A program made the translations under genes and the position numbers. This document shows, one piece after another, positions 1 to 7,754 of a DNA stretch of 64,000 bases (position 1 is the stretch's first letter; every line of letters begins with the position of its first letter). Origin of the DNA: Actinomycetes bacterium (GTDB taxonomy: Bacteria > Actinomycetota > Thermoleophilia > Solirubrobacterales > 70-9); contig BOKP01000003.1 in assembly GCA_016861045.1 (NCBI GenBank), forward strand, positions 311,501 to 375,500. The letters are read 5' to 3'. The notes beneath the pieces were generated by a model. It saw nothing but the letters and a program-made list of their open reading frames with translations. It was not told where the DNA came from and ran no database searches.

Positions 1-3
1 GAG

Positions 4-336
4 ATGAAGAAGCTGGGAGCCGTCGCGCTCACCGCCATCGGCGTCGCCCTCGCGAGCATCGCGATGGCGGTGCCGGCGACCGCCGCGGCGGCAGGCGTCC
101 ACAAGGCCGCCGAGCAGGAGTGCAAGCTCGAGCGCGCCACCGACACGCGCGAGTTCGTCAACCAGTACGGCGGCAAGGGCAAGCGGGCCCTGAAGCGCTG
201 CATCCGGCACGAGAAGCGCAGCGCCAAGCGGGACTGCAAGGAGGAGCGTGCCACCGACACGCGCGAGTTCGTCAACCAGTACGGCGGCAAGGGCAAGCGG
301 GCCCTGAAGCGCTGCATGATCGACGAGATCCGCTGA
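4..336 (+). CDS. Secreted Cys-bracketed tandem-repeat protein
   Basis: A 110-residue protein of unknown function. Residues 1-30 form a Sec-type signal peptide: MKK, then a hydrophobic Ala/Val-rich core, then an AxA-type cleavage region. The mature part holds two almost identical units at residues 40-66 and 78-104. Each starts and ends with Cys (C40/C66, C78/C104) and contains the core ERATDTREFVNQYGGKGKRA. The repeat period is 38 codons and the DNA copies at 121-203 and 235-317 differ at only a few bases, so the duplication is recent or kept homogeneous. I recall similar Cys-terminated YG units in exported proteins of Thermoleophilia, but cannot verify this here. One disulfide per unit is an inference. 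The upstream signals lie outside the window. A strong hairpin follows the stop codon. Confidence 0.75.
   Translation: MKKLGAVALTAIGVALASIAMAVPATAAAAGVHKAAEQECKLERATDTREFVNQYGGKGKRALKRCIRHEKRSAKRDCKEERATDTREFVNQYGGKGKRALKRCMIDEIR
121..317 (+). repeat. Intragenic direct repeat, period 114 nt
   Basis: Two copies of about 83 nt (121-203 and 235-317) encode the duplicated Cys-bracketed unit of the secreted protein. The copies differ mainly in ctcgag versus gaggag and gcgcc versus gtgcc. Confidence 0.9.
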
Positions 337-350
337 GCCGGGGCGGGCCG

Positions 351-385
351 GACGAAGCCGGGGGCCTGCGGCCCCCGGCTTCGTC
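351..385 (+). terminator. Hairpin terminator after the secreted protein gene
   Basis: A perfect 15-bp stem (351-365 with 371-385, arm GACGAAGCCGGGGGC) closes a 5-nt loop just after the stop codon at 334-336. There is no T-run, as is common in high-GC actinobacteria. It could also serve the converging GFA-family gene. Confidence 0.75.
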
Positions 386-427
386 GTGCTCGGGGTCGGT
401 GGACGGGTCGGCGAGTCCCGTCGGCGC

Positions 428-817
428 TCAGGCCGGCGGCGCCTCGGCGAACTGCGGCGCGTCGCCGCCGATCTCGTGCCAGTCGGCCTTGTAGGCGACC
501 TGCAGGTGGAAGCTCGGCTCGAGATCGAGGTCGCGCATCAGCCCCGCGGCCACGAAGTACTTCTCGCCGAGGTCGTCGTAGAGGCTCGATCCGCACCTGC
601 TGCAGAAGTTGCGCGGCGCGAACTCGCTCTCGTACCGCGTGACCAGGTCCTCGCCCTTGGTGAACCTGAAGTTCTCCTTCGCGACGACGACGCCCGCGAG
701 GCTCGACCCCGTCCACCGCTGACAGCGCGTGCAGTGGCAGTAGCCCAGCGACTCCGGATCCTGGACCTCGTACTCGACGGCGCCGCACAGGCACGCCCCC
801 TTGAGCGTCTTGGCCAT
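428..817 (-). CDS. GFA/CENP-V domain protein
   Basis: A protein of 129 residues with the zinc-binding Cys pattern of the glutathione-dependent formaldehyde-activating (GFA/CENP-V) family: CLCG near the N-terminus, then CHCTRC, then FCSRCG. Members bind structural zinc and some act on S-hydroxymethylglutathione, but many are of unknown substrate and thiol-dependent formaldehyde activation should not be assumed. The start at 817 is chosen over the longer ATG at 868 because AGGAGGG lies about 7 nt upstream of it and the family begins close to this residue. The gene stands alone, divergent from a small ORF at 955. Confidence 0.85.
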   Translation of the reverse strand: MAKTLKGACLCGAVEYEVQDPESLGYCHCTRCQRWTGSSLAGVVVAKENFRFTKGEDLVTRYESEFAPRNFCSRCGSSLYDDLGEKYFVAAGLMRDLDLEPSFHLQVAYKADWHEIGGDAPQFAEAPPA

Positions 818-917
818 GACGAACCCTCCTCCGGTTGGCGTTGAACGATCCCGGGGCAACGCTACCACCGGCGAGCCCGTGCGCCGCGATCGAGGGGCCG
901 GAGTTGCCGGGCGCCCG

Positions 918-933
918 GTTAGGTATCCCTAAC
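918..933. promoter_or_regulatory. Inverted repeat in a divergent intergenic region
   Basis: GTTAGG-TATC-CCTAAC is a perfect 6-bp inverted repeat with a 4-nt spacer. It covers where a -35 box would lie for the TAGGCT box at 941-946, and sits between the GFA gene and the ORF at 955. It is a possible operator; the regulator is unknown. Confidence 0.4.
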
Positions 934-940
934 ACGCTGC

Positions 941-946
941 TAGGCT
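941..946 (+). promoter_or_regulatory. -10 box of the ORF at 955
   Basis: TAGGCT lies 8 nt before the ATG at 955, which predicts a leaderless transcript. There is no clear -35 box. Confidence 0.4.
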
Positions 947-954
947 ACGGTCCG

Positions 955-1167
955 ATGCCACCCGGGCGCTGCTGCCGATCGACCCCGCGATGCCGCCGCT
1001 GCCCACTGCGGACGGTGGCGGAGACGCCGACCGGGACCGGGTCCCCCACCCCCGCCCACATGCGCGGCCTGCCCGAGTCGCTGTGGAAGTACGAGCCGCT
1101 TCTGCGCGCGAGCTGGGAGCGCCGGCGGTCGGAGGCCACAGCGCCCGCCGCCGACCGCGCCGCCTGA
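955..1167 (+). CDS. Small hypothetical protein
   Basis: An ORF of 70 codons plus stop. The first third is Arg/Pro/Cys-rich and looks non-coding. The last 35 residues (motif RGLPESLWKYEPLLRASWER) look more like real protein, so translation may instead begin at the internal ATG at about residue 36 (1060). Support comes from the TAGGCT box 8 nt upstream of 955. The gene converges on ferritin and overlaps nothing. I recognise no family and cannot exclude a spurious ORF. Confidence 0.3.
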   Translation: MPPGRCCRSTPRCRRCPLRTVAETPTGTGSPTPAHMRGLPESLWKYEPLLRASWERRRSEATAPAADRAA

Positions 1168-1168
1168 C

Positions 1169-1675
1169 TCAGTCGGCCTCGGCGTCGCCGAGCTTGTCGC
1201 CCTCGCGATAGACGAACTCGTCGAGCATCATCGGGAAGTCCTCGAGCCGCTCGGCGACCTCGAGCAGCGACCCCATCCGCGACTCCTCCTCGACCTGCTC
1301 GGCGATGAACCAGTGCAGGAACACCTCGCTCGCGCTATCGCGGGTCTCCCGGGCGATGTCGAAGAGCTCGTGGATCGCGACCGTGTTCGACCGCTCCTGC
1401 TCGAGCGCCAGGCGAACGGGCTCGACGTGGTCCTTGAACTCGTCGATCGGGGCGGCGATCTCGGTCAGCTTCGGCCGCGTGCCCGAGTCGATCAGGTAGG
1501 CGACCATCTTCGCCGCGTGCTCGCGCTCCTCCTCGGCCTGCTCGTTGAACAGCCGGGCCAGGTTCGGGTAAGTCGCGGCGTCGTAGTAGGAGGCGATCGC
1601 CACGTACTGGTGCGCGGCGGCGTACTCCCGGCCGATCTGCTCGTTGAGGGCGTCGATCAATCGCTCGGAGGGCAT
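1169..1675 (-). CDS. ftn: Ferritin (non-haem iron storage)
   Basis: A 168-residue ferritin of the bacterial FtnA type, which oxidises Fe(II) at a di-iron ferroxidase centre and stores it in a 24-subunit cage. Visible residues include EYAAAHQYVAIASYY (helix A, Glu and Tyr), EEEREHAAKM (the E-x-x-H ferroxidase motif), a long Glu-rich helix C, and FIAEQVEEE on helix D. Length and helix order fit the family with no insertions. The start at 1675 fits the family's beginning; the frame runs far upstream, but that part is non-coding in character. It is a single gene reading away from the amidohydrolase relic. No iron-regulator box is obvious upstream. Confidence 0.92.
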   Translation of the reverse strand: MPSERLIDALNEQIGREYAAAHQYVAIASYYDAATYPNLARLFNEQAEEEREHAAKMVAYLIDSGTRPKLTEIAAPIDEFKDHVEPVRLALEQERSNTVAIHELFDIARETRDSASEVFLHWFIAEQVEEESRMGSLLEVAERLEDFPMMLDEFVYREGDKLGDAEAD

Positions 1676-1820
1676 GGCCCGATCATCCCAGATCCGCCGC
1701 TGGGCCGGCGGCGACACGCGCTGCCTCCCTCCCTCGCGGTCGGGGCCCGCGCTCGCCGCCCGAGGGCGGCAAGCGCGGGCCCGCCGGGTCTCGTGATGGC
1801 CTCCCCGCTCAGCCCCCTCG

Positions 1821-2010
1821 CTACGGCGCCTGGGGCTGCTGGTAGACGGTCTCGCCGGCGACCATGGTCCGAAGCACCTGCGTGGATTCGATCTCCAGCA
1901 GCTCGGTCTCCAGCGGATTCCGATCGACGACCACGATGTCGGCGTCCTTTCCGGGCACCAGGGAGCCCACCCGCTTGTCCAGGCCGAGCTGCCGGGCCGA
2001 CCCCATCGTG
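1821..2010 (-). pseudogene. Relic of an amidohydrolase 3' end
   Basis: About 62 codons encode only the C-terminal beta-sandwich tail of a metal-dependent amidohydrolase (YtcJ/imidazolonepropionase-like). Motifs are ARQLGLDKRVGSLVPGKDAD followed by IVVVDRNPLE and VLRTMVAGETVYQ. The metal-binding HxH, Lys and Asp regions, which need about 400 further residues, are absent upstream, where similarity stops abruptly near 2010. It is most simply a deletion remnant between ferritin and tRNA-Gly. A short expressed ORF from the ATG at 2006 is possible but would have no catalytic centre. Confidence 0.7.
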
Positions 2011-2247
2011 TGCGCCGGTGCTCGCCCGTCAGGGACTTATGAGCCCGCCGGCACGCGGACCATTTAGGCCGGGAGCGCGGACCCGCGCGTCGAGTCCTAG
2101 GGTTGCGCTGATTGGGCTCGGCGGGCGCTCGCCGTTCGTCCGGGCTACCGGGCATCGCGGCTACCCGATCGCGGCTCCGCGTCGTCTGGGCCATAACCGG
2201 GCCACGGCGGGAACCGGGCGAAGCGCGCGAACCGCGCTGCAATGAGA
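2011..2247. other. Gene-free stretch beside the relic
   Basis: No credible gene on either strand and no clear hairpin or repeat. With the adjoining relic and the segment 1676-1820 it forms a decayed interval of about 570 bp between ferritin and the tRNA. Confidence 0.5.
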
Positions 2248-2321
2248 AGCGGCTGATGGGATTCGAACCCACGACCTTCTGCATGGCAAGCAGACGCTCT
2301 AGCCAACTGAGCTACAGCCGC
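2248..2321 (-). tRNA. tRNA-Gly(GCC)
   Basis: A cloverleaf reads on the minus strand. The acceptor stem GCGGCTG/CAGCCGC is followed by discriminator U73, typical of bacterial tRNA-Gly. The D arm is GCTC/GAGC. The anticodon stem TCTGC/GCAGA frames loop TTGCCAT with anticodon GCC. The T arm holds TTCGAAT. CCA is not encoded. It is the only tRNA in the window. Confidence 0.96.
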
Positions 2322-2332
2322 ACGGGGGCGGG

Positions 2333-2338
2333 ATTATA
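2333..2338 (-). promoter_or_regulatory. -10 box of tRNA-Gly
   Basis: A perfect TATAAT on the minus strand lies 11 nt upstream of the tRNA 5' end. The -35 region is not recognisable. Confidence 0.7.
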
Positions 2339-2459
2339 GAAGGGGCCTCACGGCACCGCGGCGGCGGGTGAGCGTCGCCGTTGCGCCCGTGCGGGCGGGA
2401 ATGGCGCTCGCCGGATCGGGGCGTCGGGCGCGTGCGGAGCGCGGCGGGGCGGCGTGCGG

Positions 2460-2858
2460 TCAGGCGGCGTCGAGCGCCTCGTTGACGAGGCGGTCGGCCT
2501 CGGCGTTGAGCTCGCGGCGGACATGGCGGATCGACCAGGAGTCGAGGCGGCCGAGGGCGGCGGTCGCGGCTGCGTGGAGCGGCTTCAGGTCGGGCTTTTT
2601 GACCTTGTACTCGCCCCGCACCTGCTTGACGACCAGCTCCGAGTCGCCGACGATCTCGAGCTCGGTCGCGCCGTGAGCGGCGGCTTGCTCGATCCCGAGG
2701 ATCAGCGCCCGGTACTCGGCGACGTTGTTGGTCGCCCTGCCGATCAGCTGCGAGACGCTGTGGATCACCTCGCCGTCCCGATCGCTGAGGACCGCGGCGA
2801 TCGCTGCCGGGCCGGGATTGCCGCGGGCCCCGCCGTCGACGTGGACCGTGAGCTTCAT
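2460..2858 (-). CDS. rnhA: Ribonuclease HI
   Basis: A 132-residue RNase H-fold enzyme that cuts the RNA strand of RNA:DNA hybrids. All four metal-binding acids are present: Asp in HVDGGARGNPG, Glu in NNVAEYRAL, Asp in GDSELVVKQ and Asp in NAEADRLV. It resembles the short actinobacterial/archaeal-type RNase HI, which lacks the basic protrusion. The ATG overlaps the TGA of the upstream zinc-ribbon gene (ATGA), so the two are translationally coupled. The window has a second RNase H, RnhB, at 17.4 kb. Confidence 0.93.
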   Translation of the reverse strand: MKLTVHVDGGARGNPGPAAIAAVLSDRDGEVIHSVSQLIGRATNNVAEYRALILGIEQAAAHGATELEIVGDSELVVKQVRGEYKVKKPDLKPLHAAATAALGRLDSWSIRHVRRELNAEADRLVNEALDAA

Positions 2859-3553
2859 GGCTCCTCGACCGGTGCGGTCATGGACGTCTTCTCCTCGAGC
2901 GTGCCGTCCACGGCGACCATCAGGTTCCAGGCCCGGTCGGGGGCGCCGAGCTGGTCGATCGTGTCCCCCTTGCCCGACTCGCGGACCTCGTGCCCGCGGC
3001 CGGCCGGCGCGACCTCCCACTGATACCAGGTGATCTCCCAGGCGATCGTCAGGCGGACCGTCCCGCCGCCGTTGCCCTTGCGGATCAGCGCCGTCGCCCG
3101 CGGCGAGCCGAGGGTCCTGGTCAGGCCGGCCACCGTGCGGCGGTGGTTGGAGCGGTTGAAGGCCGCGACGGCGTCGGCGACGGAGGTCCCGGCCGGCTCC
3201 GCGCCGGGCGCGGGCGCCGGGGCCCGCCGGCTCCCGACCCCCTCCCCCTCCCCCGGATCCGGCTCCGCCACCCGGGAGCCGTCCGCTTCCCGATCGGGCA
3301 GGCGCCAGGACGAGAGCAGCCCGCCGATGACGCCGCCGCCGCGACCGCGCCGGCGTTGGGTTCCGGCCGACGCCCCCGCCGCCGCCACGTCCTCGGGGCG
3401 AAGCCAGCCGGCGGCCTCGGCGCGGGGCTTGCAGAGCTCGCAGACGGCGAGGCCGGCGCCGGCGCCGGTCACGAACTCGATCGCGCGCTCGCCGGGCAGC
3501 AGGCGCCGCCCGCAGACGGCACAGGCGGGATCGGGCTCCGGCTCGCCGTGCAT
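2855..3553 (-). CDS. Zinc-ribbon protein of unknown function
   Basis: A 232-residue protein I cannot name. The N-terminus has two CxxC pairs (CAVCGRR at 10-13 and CELC at 38-41) spaced like a zinc ribbon. A low-complexity Gly/Arg/Pro/Ala linker (about residues 60-120) follows, then a folded C-terminal part with AVAAFNRSNHRRTVAGLTRT, which could be a helix-turn-helix, and a Trp-rich beta segment (AWEITWYQWEV). It overlaps rnhA by ATGA and so probably shares its transcript. Lack of a signal peptide suggests a cytoplasmic protein. The coupling to RNase HI hints at a nucleic-acid role, which is an inference. Confidence 0.7.
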   Translation of the reverse strand: MHGEPEPDPACAVCGRRLLPGERAIEFVTGAGAGLAVCELCKPRAEAAGWLRPEDVAAAGASAGTQRRRGRGGGVIGGLLSSWRLPDREADGSRVAEPDPGEGEGVGSRRAPAPAPGAEPAGTSVADAVAAFNRSNHRRTVAGLTRTLGSPRATALIRKGNGGGTVRLTIAWEITWYQWEVAPAGRGHEVRESGKGDTIDQLGAPDRAWNLMVAVDGTLEEKTSMTAPVEEP

Positions 3554-3609
3554 CGGCCGCAGGTTAGATCAAGGCCGAGACGGGCCGGCCGCGACCGGCG
3601 GCCCCGCCG

Positions 3610-4386
3610 TCAGGCCGCGTTCTGCAGGTGCGACCGCATCCCCAGCACCGCCTTCGTGTGGAGCTGGGAGACTCGCGACTCGGTCACCCCGAGCACCTCG
3701 CCGATCTCGCGCAGCGTCAGGGTCTCGTAGTAATAGAGGGCGATGACGAGCCGCTCGCGGTCGGGCAGCGACTCGATCGCGTCGGCGAGCCGGTCCTTCA
3801 GCTCGACCGTGTCGATCGCCTCCTCGGGATCGACCGCGTTCGGGTCGTGGATCGTGTCGAGGAGCGAGACCTGGCCGCCATCGGGATCGGAGACCGTCCA
3901 GAGGTCGTCGAGCGCCAGCACCGAGGAGTTGGCGATCTCCAGCAGGGTCGTCCGGAAGTCCTCGACCGAGATCCCGAGGCGATCGGCCATCTCCTCCTCG
4001 CTCGGAGCCCGCCCGAGCTTGTTCTCGAGCTCCGAGTGGGCCTTCTCGACGTCGCGGGCCTTCGCCCGGACCGAGCGCGGCACCCAGTCGAGCGAGCGCA
4101 GCTCGTCGATGATCGCGCCGCGGATCCGCGCGACCGCGTACGTCTCGAACTTGATGTCGCGGTCGAGGTCGTAGCGCTCGATCGAGCCGATCAGGCCGAT
4201 CAGGCCGTAGGAGATGAGATCGCCCTCCTCGACGTGGGACGGAAGGCCCGAGGCCATTCGCCCCGCGACGTACTTGACGAGCGGCGAATAGGCGACGACG
4301 AGCCGCTCGCGAGCGCGCTCGTCTCCTTCCTCCTTGCAACGACGCCAAAGCTCCTTGAGCTCGACCGCCTTGACGTTGGTCTCCAT
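3610..4386 (-). CDS. whiG: Sigma factor of the FliA/WhiG group
   Basis: A 258-residue alternative sigma factor (sigma-28 group). Region 2 includes [20 protein letters not shown] and [18 protein letters not shown] then [18 protein letters not shown]. Region 3 holds [17 protein letters not shown]. Region 4 ends with the helix-turn-helix [19 protein letters not shown]. The same group drives flagellar genes (FliA) or sporulation (WhiG). No flagellar or spore gene is present here, so the regulon is unknown. The start at 4386 has GAGGAGG about 7 nt upstream and replaces the longer ATG at 4407. It is placed beside a XerC-type recombinase, as in some other actinobacteria. Confidence 0.9.
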   Translation of the reverse strand: METNVKAVELKELWRRCKEEGDERARERLVVAYSPLVKYVAGRMASGLPSHVEEGDLISYGLIGLIGSIERYDLDRDIKFETYAVARIRGAIIDELRSLDWVPRSVRAKARDVEKAHSELENKLGRAPSEEEMADRLGISVEDFRTTLLEIANSSVLALDDLWTVSDPDGGQVSLLDTIHDPNAVDPEEAIDTVELKDRLADAIESLPDRERLVIALYYYETLTLREIGEVLGVTESRVSQLHTKAVLGMRSHLQNAA

Positions 4387-4426
4387 TCCGGGTCCTCCTC
4401 GGGCCATACGTTAGTCAAGGTCGCCG

Positions 4427-5359
4427 CTATGCCCGCGGGTGAGCGCCGGCGTAGGCAGCGCGCAACCGCCCCGGCTCGACGCGGGTGTAGATCTGGGTGG
4501 TCGAGATGCTCGCGTGGCCGAGCAGCTCCTGGATCGAGCGCAGGTCGGCGCCGCCCTCGAGCATGTGAGTGGCGAACGAGTGCCGCAGCGCGTGCGGCGA
4601 GACGCGGCCGGCGATCGCTGCCTCCTCCACCCAGCGGCCGAGCCTCCGCGTCACGTCCGAGGGCGACAGGCGCCGGCCGCTCTTCGAGAGCAGCAGGGCC
4701 CGCTGCGCGGGATCGCCGACGAGCGCCGGCCGAAACCGCTCCAGGTACCGCGAGACAGCCCGCTGCGCGGGCTCGCCGAGCGGCACGATCCGCTCCTTGC
4801 CGCCCTTGCCGCTGACCCTGACCGTCTCGGCGTCGAAGTCGACCGAGTCGACGTCCAGGGCCACGAGCTCGGCGCAACGGAGCCCCGAGGAGTAGGCGAG
4901 CTCGAGCATCGCGCTGTCGCGGGCGGCGAGCGGCGTCGTCGCCGGGATCCGCTCGAGCAGCCGCCGGGCCTGCTCGCGGTCGAGCACCCGGGGCAGGCGC
5001 GAGGCCGACCTCGGGTTCGGCAGCAGCTCGGCCGGGTTCTGCGCGGCGACCCCGGCCCTGGTCAGGTGGTCGAAGAGCCCGCGCGCGGCCGCCAGCTTGC
5101 GCCCGACCGTGGTCCGCTCGAGCCCGCGCCCGGCGAGGGCCGCCGCGTAGCCCCGCAGGCGCCGGTAATCGAGCCCGCGCGGATCGTCGATGCCGGCGGC
5201 GGTCGCCCACCCCGCGAGCTCCTCGAGGTCGCCGGCGTAGGCGCGCATCGTGCTCGCCGCGAGCTGCCGGGCGCGAAGCTCGCGCCGGTAGCCGAGCAGC
5301 GCCGCCCGCCACGCGGCCGAGACGGCCGCCGCCCGCTCGCGCTCGTCGTCGCTCGCCAT
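4427..5359 (-). CDS. xerC: Tyrosine recombinase XerC/XerD
   Basis: A 310-residue site-specific recombinase. The N-terminal SAM-like core-binding domain covers about residues 15-105. The catalytic domain shows all active residues: R161 in [10 protein letters not shown]185/K188 in GKGGKER, H256 and R259 in HALRH, H282 in GHAS, and nucleophile Y291 in TQIYTR. Such enzymes resolve chromosome dimers at dif with a partner. Size and location next to whiG and in the wider dprA region favour XerC over a mobile-element integrase. The ATG at 5359 fits the family better than the longer frame to 5434. Confidence 0.88.
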   Translation of the reverse strand: MASDDERERAAAVSAAWRAALLGYRRELRARQLAASTMRAYAGDLEELAGWATAAGIDDPRGLDYRRLRGYAAALAGRGLERTTVGRKLAAARGLFDHLTRAGVAAQNPAELLPNPRSASRLPRVLDREQARRLLERIPATTPLAARDSAMLELAYSSGLRCAELVALDVDSVDFDAETVRVSGKGGKERIVPLGEPAQRAVSRYLERFRPALVGDPAQRALLLSKSGRRLSPSDVTRRLGRWVEEAAIAGRVSPHALRHSFATHMLEGGADLRSIQELLGHASISTTQIYTRVEPGRLRAAYAGAHPRA

Positions 5360-5441
5360 CGCAAGGCCCGATTCGCGGTTCGGGGGCCGGAACCTGCCGA
5401 CGGCTGCGATCCTGTCGCGCCGCGAGGCGGGCACGGCTCGC

Positions 5442-6476
5442 TCAGCCGATGTAGATCGGTGTGCCGACGTCGACGCGGTCGTAGAGCTCGATCACGTCCG
5501 GCACCGCCATCCGCACGCAGCCGTGCGATGCGGCGCTGCCGAGCGAGGCGGTGTCGTCGGTGCCGTGGATGCCGGCGCCGTCGTAGATCCCCATCCACCT
5601 CGCCTTCAGCGGGTTGTCGGGCCCGGGCGGGATCGTCTGCCCGGCGAGGCTTCCCGCCCAGCCCGAGTCGGGGACGCTCCAGACGGGATCGACCTGCTTG
5701 TTCTGGATGCTGTAGAGCCCCGTCGGCGTGTCGAAGCCCTGGGCGCCGATCGCGACGGTGTAGGTCCTGACCGGCTTCAGGTCCTCGTAGAGCGTCAGCG
5801 TGAAGTTCGATCGATCGACCACGAGGTAGGTCGGATACTCGTCGGCGACCTCGGCGGTGCTGACCTCGGGCTTGACCTTCTCGACCTCGGCCTCGACGAT
5901 GCGGTCGGACGGGTCCTCGAGAGCCCGCTCGACCCCCCGCGTCAGCCCGCCCCGATCGACCGTGAGCCCCGACCTCGAGGCGACGGGAACGAGCTTGCCG
6001 CCGCTCGGCTCGACGCTGGCGTCGACGGGCTCGCGATCGATGTTGGCGGCGATGTGGGCGACGAAGTGGTCGACTGCCTCGCGGTCGTACTCGATCCTCG
6101 GCGTGATCGCCTCGTGGACCTCCTCGCCGGTCAGCGCTCGCCAGGTGCGGCCGGCCAGCCCGCCCTCCCGGGACGCGGCGAGGGCCTCGTCGATGGTCCG
6201 CTCGACGTCGGCGCTGACGTCGCTCTCGTGACGGGTCAGCGTGAACTTCTCGTCCCCGTACTTGACGGTGACGGTCTCGCTCAGCGGGTCGATCAGGTTG
6301 CGCTCGACCTCGCCCCGCGCCGCGTCGGCGTCGAGGCCGCCCACATCGACGCCGCCGATCGTCACCCCCTCGGCGATCGTTCCGTCCCGGCTCGCGTCCC
6401 AGAGGTAGGCGCCCAGCGCGACGAGGACCGCCGTGAGGACGACCGCGACCAGCGAGATCTGTGCCTTGCGCCCCAT
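5442..6476 (-). CDS. L,D-transpeptidase with YkuD domain
   Basis: A 344-residue envelope enzyme that makes 3-3 cross-links in peptidoglycan or attaches proteins to it. Residues 6-24 form an N-terminal membrane anchor. A pair of peptidoglycan-binding-type repeats (PG_binding_4-like, with GVDVGGLDADAARGEV) fills about 40-215. The YkuD catalytic domain covers about 220-344 with SHGCVRM, nucleophile Cys320. It is a single gene between xerC and the epimerase operon. A -10-like TACACT lies at 6538-6543 on the minus strand, giving a leader of about 55 nt. The residue set is intact. Confidence 0.92.
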   Translation of the reverse strand: MGRKAQISLVAVVLTAVLVALGAYLWDASRDGTIAEGVTIGGVDVGGLDADAARGEVERNLIDPLSETVTVKYGDEKFTLTRHESDVSADVERTIDEALAASREGGLAGRTWRALTGEEVHEAITPRIEYDREAVDHFVAHIAANIDREPVDASVEPSGGKLVPVASRSGLTVDRGGLTRGVERALEDPSDRIVEAEVEKVKPEVSTAEVADEYPTYLVVDRSNFTLTLYEDLKPVRTYTVAIGAQGFDTPTGLYSIQNKQVDPVWSVPDSGWAGSLAGQTIPPGPDNPLKARWMGIYDGAGIHGTDDTASLGSAASHGCVRMAVPDVIELYDRVDVGTPIYIG

Positions 6477-6537
6477 CGAGGGAGGAGTTACGAGATCGCC
6501 GCGCGACGCCCTCCTGGCGCCCCGCTTCTCTTTCTGA

Positions 6538-6543
6538 AGTGTA
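6538..6543 (-). promoter_or_regulatory. -10 box of the L,D-transpeptidase gene
   Basis: TACACT on the minus strand, about 62 nt upstream of the ATG at 6476. Confidence 0.4.
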
Positions 6544-6563
6544 GGCGGAGCGGCGGTCGGCCG

Positions 6564-6600
6564 GCACCGCGGCGCCGCGGTGCAACCGCCGTTGCGGGGC
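6564..6600 (-). terminator. Palindromic hairpins after the epimerase gene
   Basis: A perfect 20-bp palindrome at 6564-6583 (GCACCGCGGC and its complement) adjoins a second small stem (GCAAC...GTTGC). It lies downstream of the epimerase stop at 6630 and before the transpeptidase promoter, as a terminator would. There is no T-run. Confidence 0.45.
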
Positions 6601-6629
6601 CGACTCGGAGCCCGCGGCCGGGCCTCGGG

Positions 6630-7754
6630 TCAGATCCCGAACGGCTCGCGCTCGGTGCCGCTGCCCTCGTCCCCGGACGGTTGCGGCGGCTGCGCCAGCG
6701 GACTGCGCCGCAGGAAGCGCTCGACCTCGCCCTCGTAGGTGTAGCCGGTCTCGACCCCGCGGAGGATCGGGCGCAGGCGCAGGTGCTCGGCGAACGCGAG
6801 CACGGTCTCGCGCGTCGTGTAGCCGTACTCGAAGCCGCTCGCCTTGTACCGGCGGTTGTCGAGGCCGCGACCGAAGCGCAGCAGGTCGAGCATCTCCGGC
6901 CCGAGCCGCAGCCCGAACGGCCGCAACGGCGCGGCCAGCAGACCGGTCCCCCAGGGCGAGAGCGCGGGAAGCGCCCGCTTCCCGAGCAGCCCGATCACCT
7001 CCGACAGCGCCAGGACGCCGTCGGCTGCCACGTTGTAGACGCCCGGCAGCCGGTTCAGCGTCGCGTGCTCGAGGGCGTGGACGACGTCGTCCTCGTGCAC
7101 GAACTGCAGGCGCGGGTCGAAGCCGGCGATCATCGGCACCAGCGGCAGCGACATGAGCCGGGTGAAGGACGTCGTCACGTCGGGACCGAGGACGTTGGAG
7201 CAGCGCAGGACGGTGACGTCGACGTCCCGCTGCTTGCCGGCGAAGTCGATCACCGAGGCCTCGGCGTCGACGATGTCGCGCTCGATCGGAGCCGCCGGCG
7301 GCCGCGAGCGATCCATCGCCTCGGTGAAGAACGCGGGGTCGGTCCGCGCCGATCCGTAGACGTGCCCGGACGACTTGAAGATCAGCTTGCGGACCGGCGA
7401 GCCCTCGCCGGCGCAGGCGGCGAGCAGGTTCATCGTCCCGGTCACGTTGCTCTCGTGGGCGCGCCGCCGCGAGGTCGTGGCCGAGTCGACGACGAGGCGG
7501 GCGTCGATGACGGTGTCGATCCGGGCGGCGCGCACGATCCGCTGGATCAGCCCGTGCTGGTCGGAGACCTTGACGAACTCGGTCCGCTCGAGCTCGCGCG
7601 TCGGGTCGCGGGAGTCGACGCCGACGATCGCCTCGACCTCCGCGAACGACTCGAGGGCCTGGGCGAGCCGGCCGCCCCAGTAGCTCGAAAGGCCGGTGAT
7701 CAGCACCCGGCGCCGCCCGCGTCGGGCCCCGTCCACGTCGACGCCGCCGCTCAT
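6630..7754 (-). CDS. NAD-dependent epimerase/dehydratase family protein
   Basis: A 374-residue extended SDR. The N-terminal Rossmann motif is degenerate (RVLITGLSSYWGGRLAQAL, with GxxxxxG spacing instead of GxxGxxG). An NVTGTMNLLAAC segment, the catalytic-type SSGHVYG region and a C-terminal substrate half complete it. The canonical YxxxK pair is not obvious, since the region reads VIDFAGKQRD, so it may bind NAD(P) without classic epimerase chemistry. The start at 7754 overlaps the acyltransferase stop by ATGA. Pairing with a PlsC-like acyltransferase suggests a lipid or envelope role. The substrate is unknown. Confidence 0.82.
   Translation of the reverse strand: MSGGVDVDGARRGRRRVLITGLSSYWGGRLAQALESFAEVEAIVGVDSRDPTRELERTEFVKVSDQHGLIQRIVRAARIDTVIDARLVVDSATTSRRRAHESNVTGTMNLLAACAGEGSPVRKLIFKSSGHVYGSARTDPAFFTEAMDRSRPPAAPIERDIVDAEASVIDFAGKQRDVDVTVLRCSNVLGPDVTTSFTRLMSLPLVPMIAGFDPRLQFVHEDDVVHALEHATLNRLPGVYNVAADGVLALSEVIGLLGKRALPALSPWGTGLLAAPLRPFGLRLGPEMLDLLRFGRGLDNRRYKASGFEYGYTTRETVLAFAEHLRLRPILRGVETGYTYEGEVERFLRRSPLAQPPQPSGDEGSGTEREPFGI

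Noticed and set aside
1840-2006. Small functional ORF in the amidohydrolase tail
   Set aside because: It is only the C-terminal end of a large family with no active site, so it is treated as a relic.
3240-3420. Frameshift in the zinc-ribbon gene
   Set aside because: The low-complexity linker looked like a frame change, but the frame stays open through to the ATGA overlap with rnhA.
4427-5359. Phage or island integrase
   Set aside because: Full XerC catalytic set, position next to whiG, and no cargo, repeats or tRNA end nearby argue for a chromosomal Xer recombinase.
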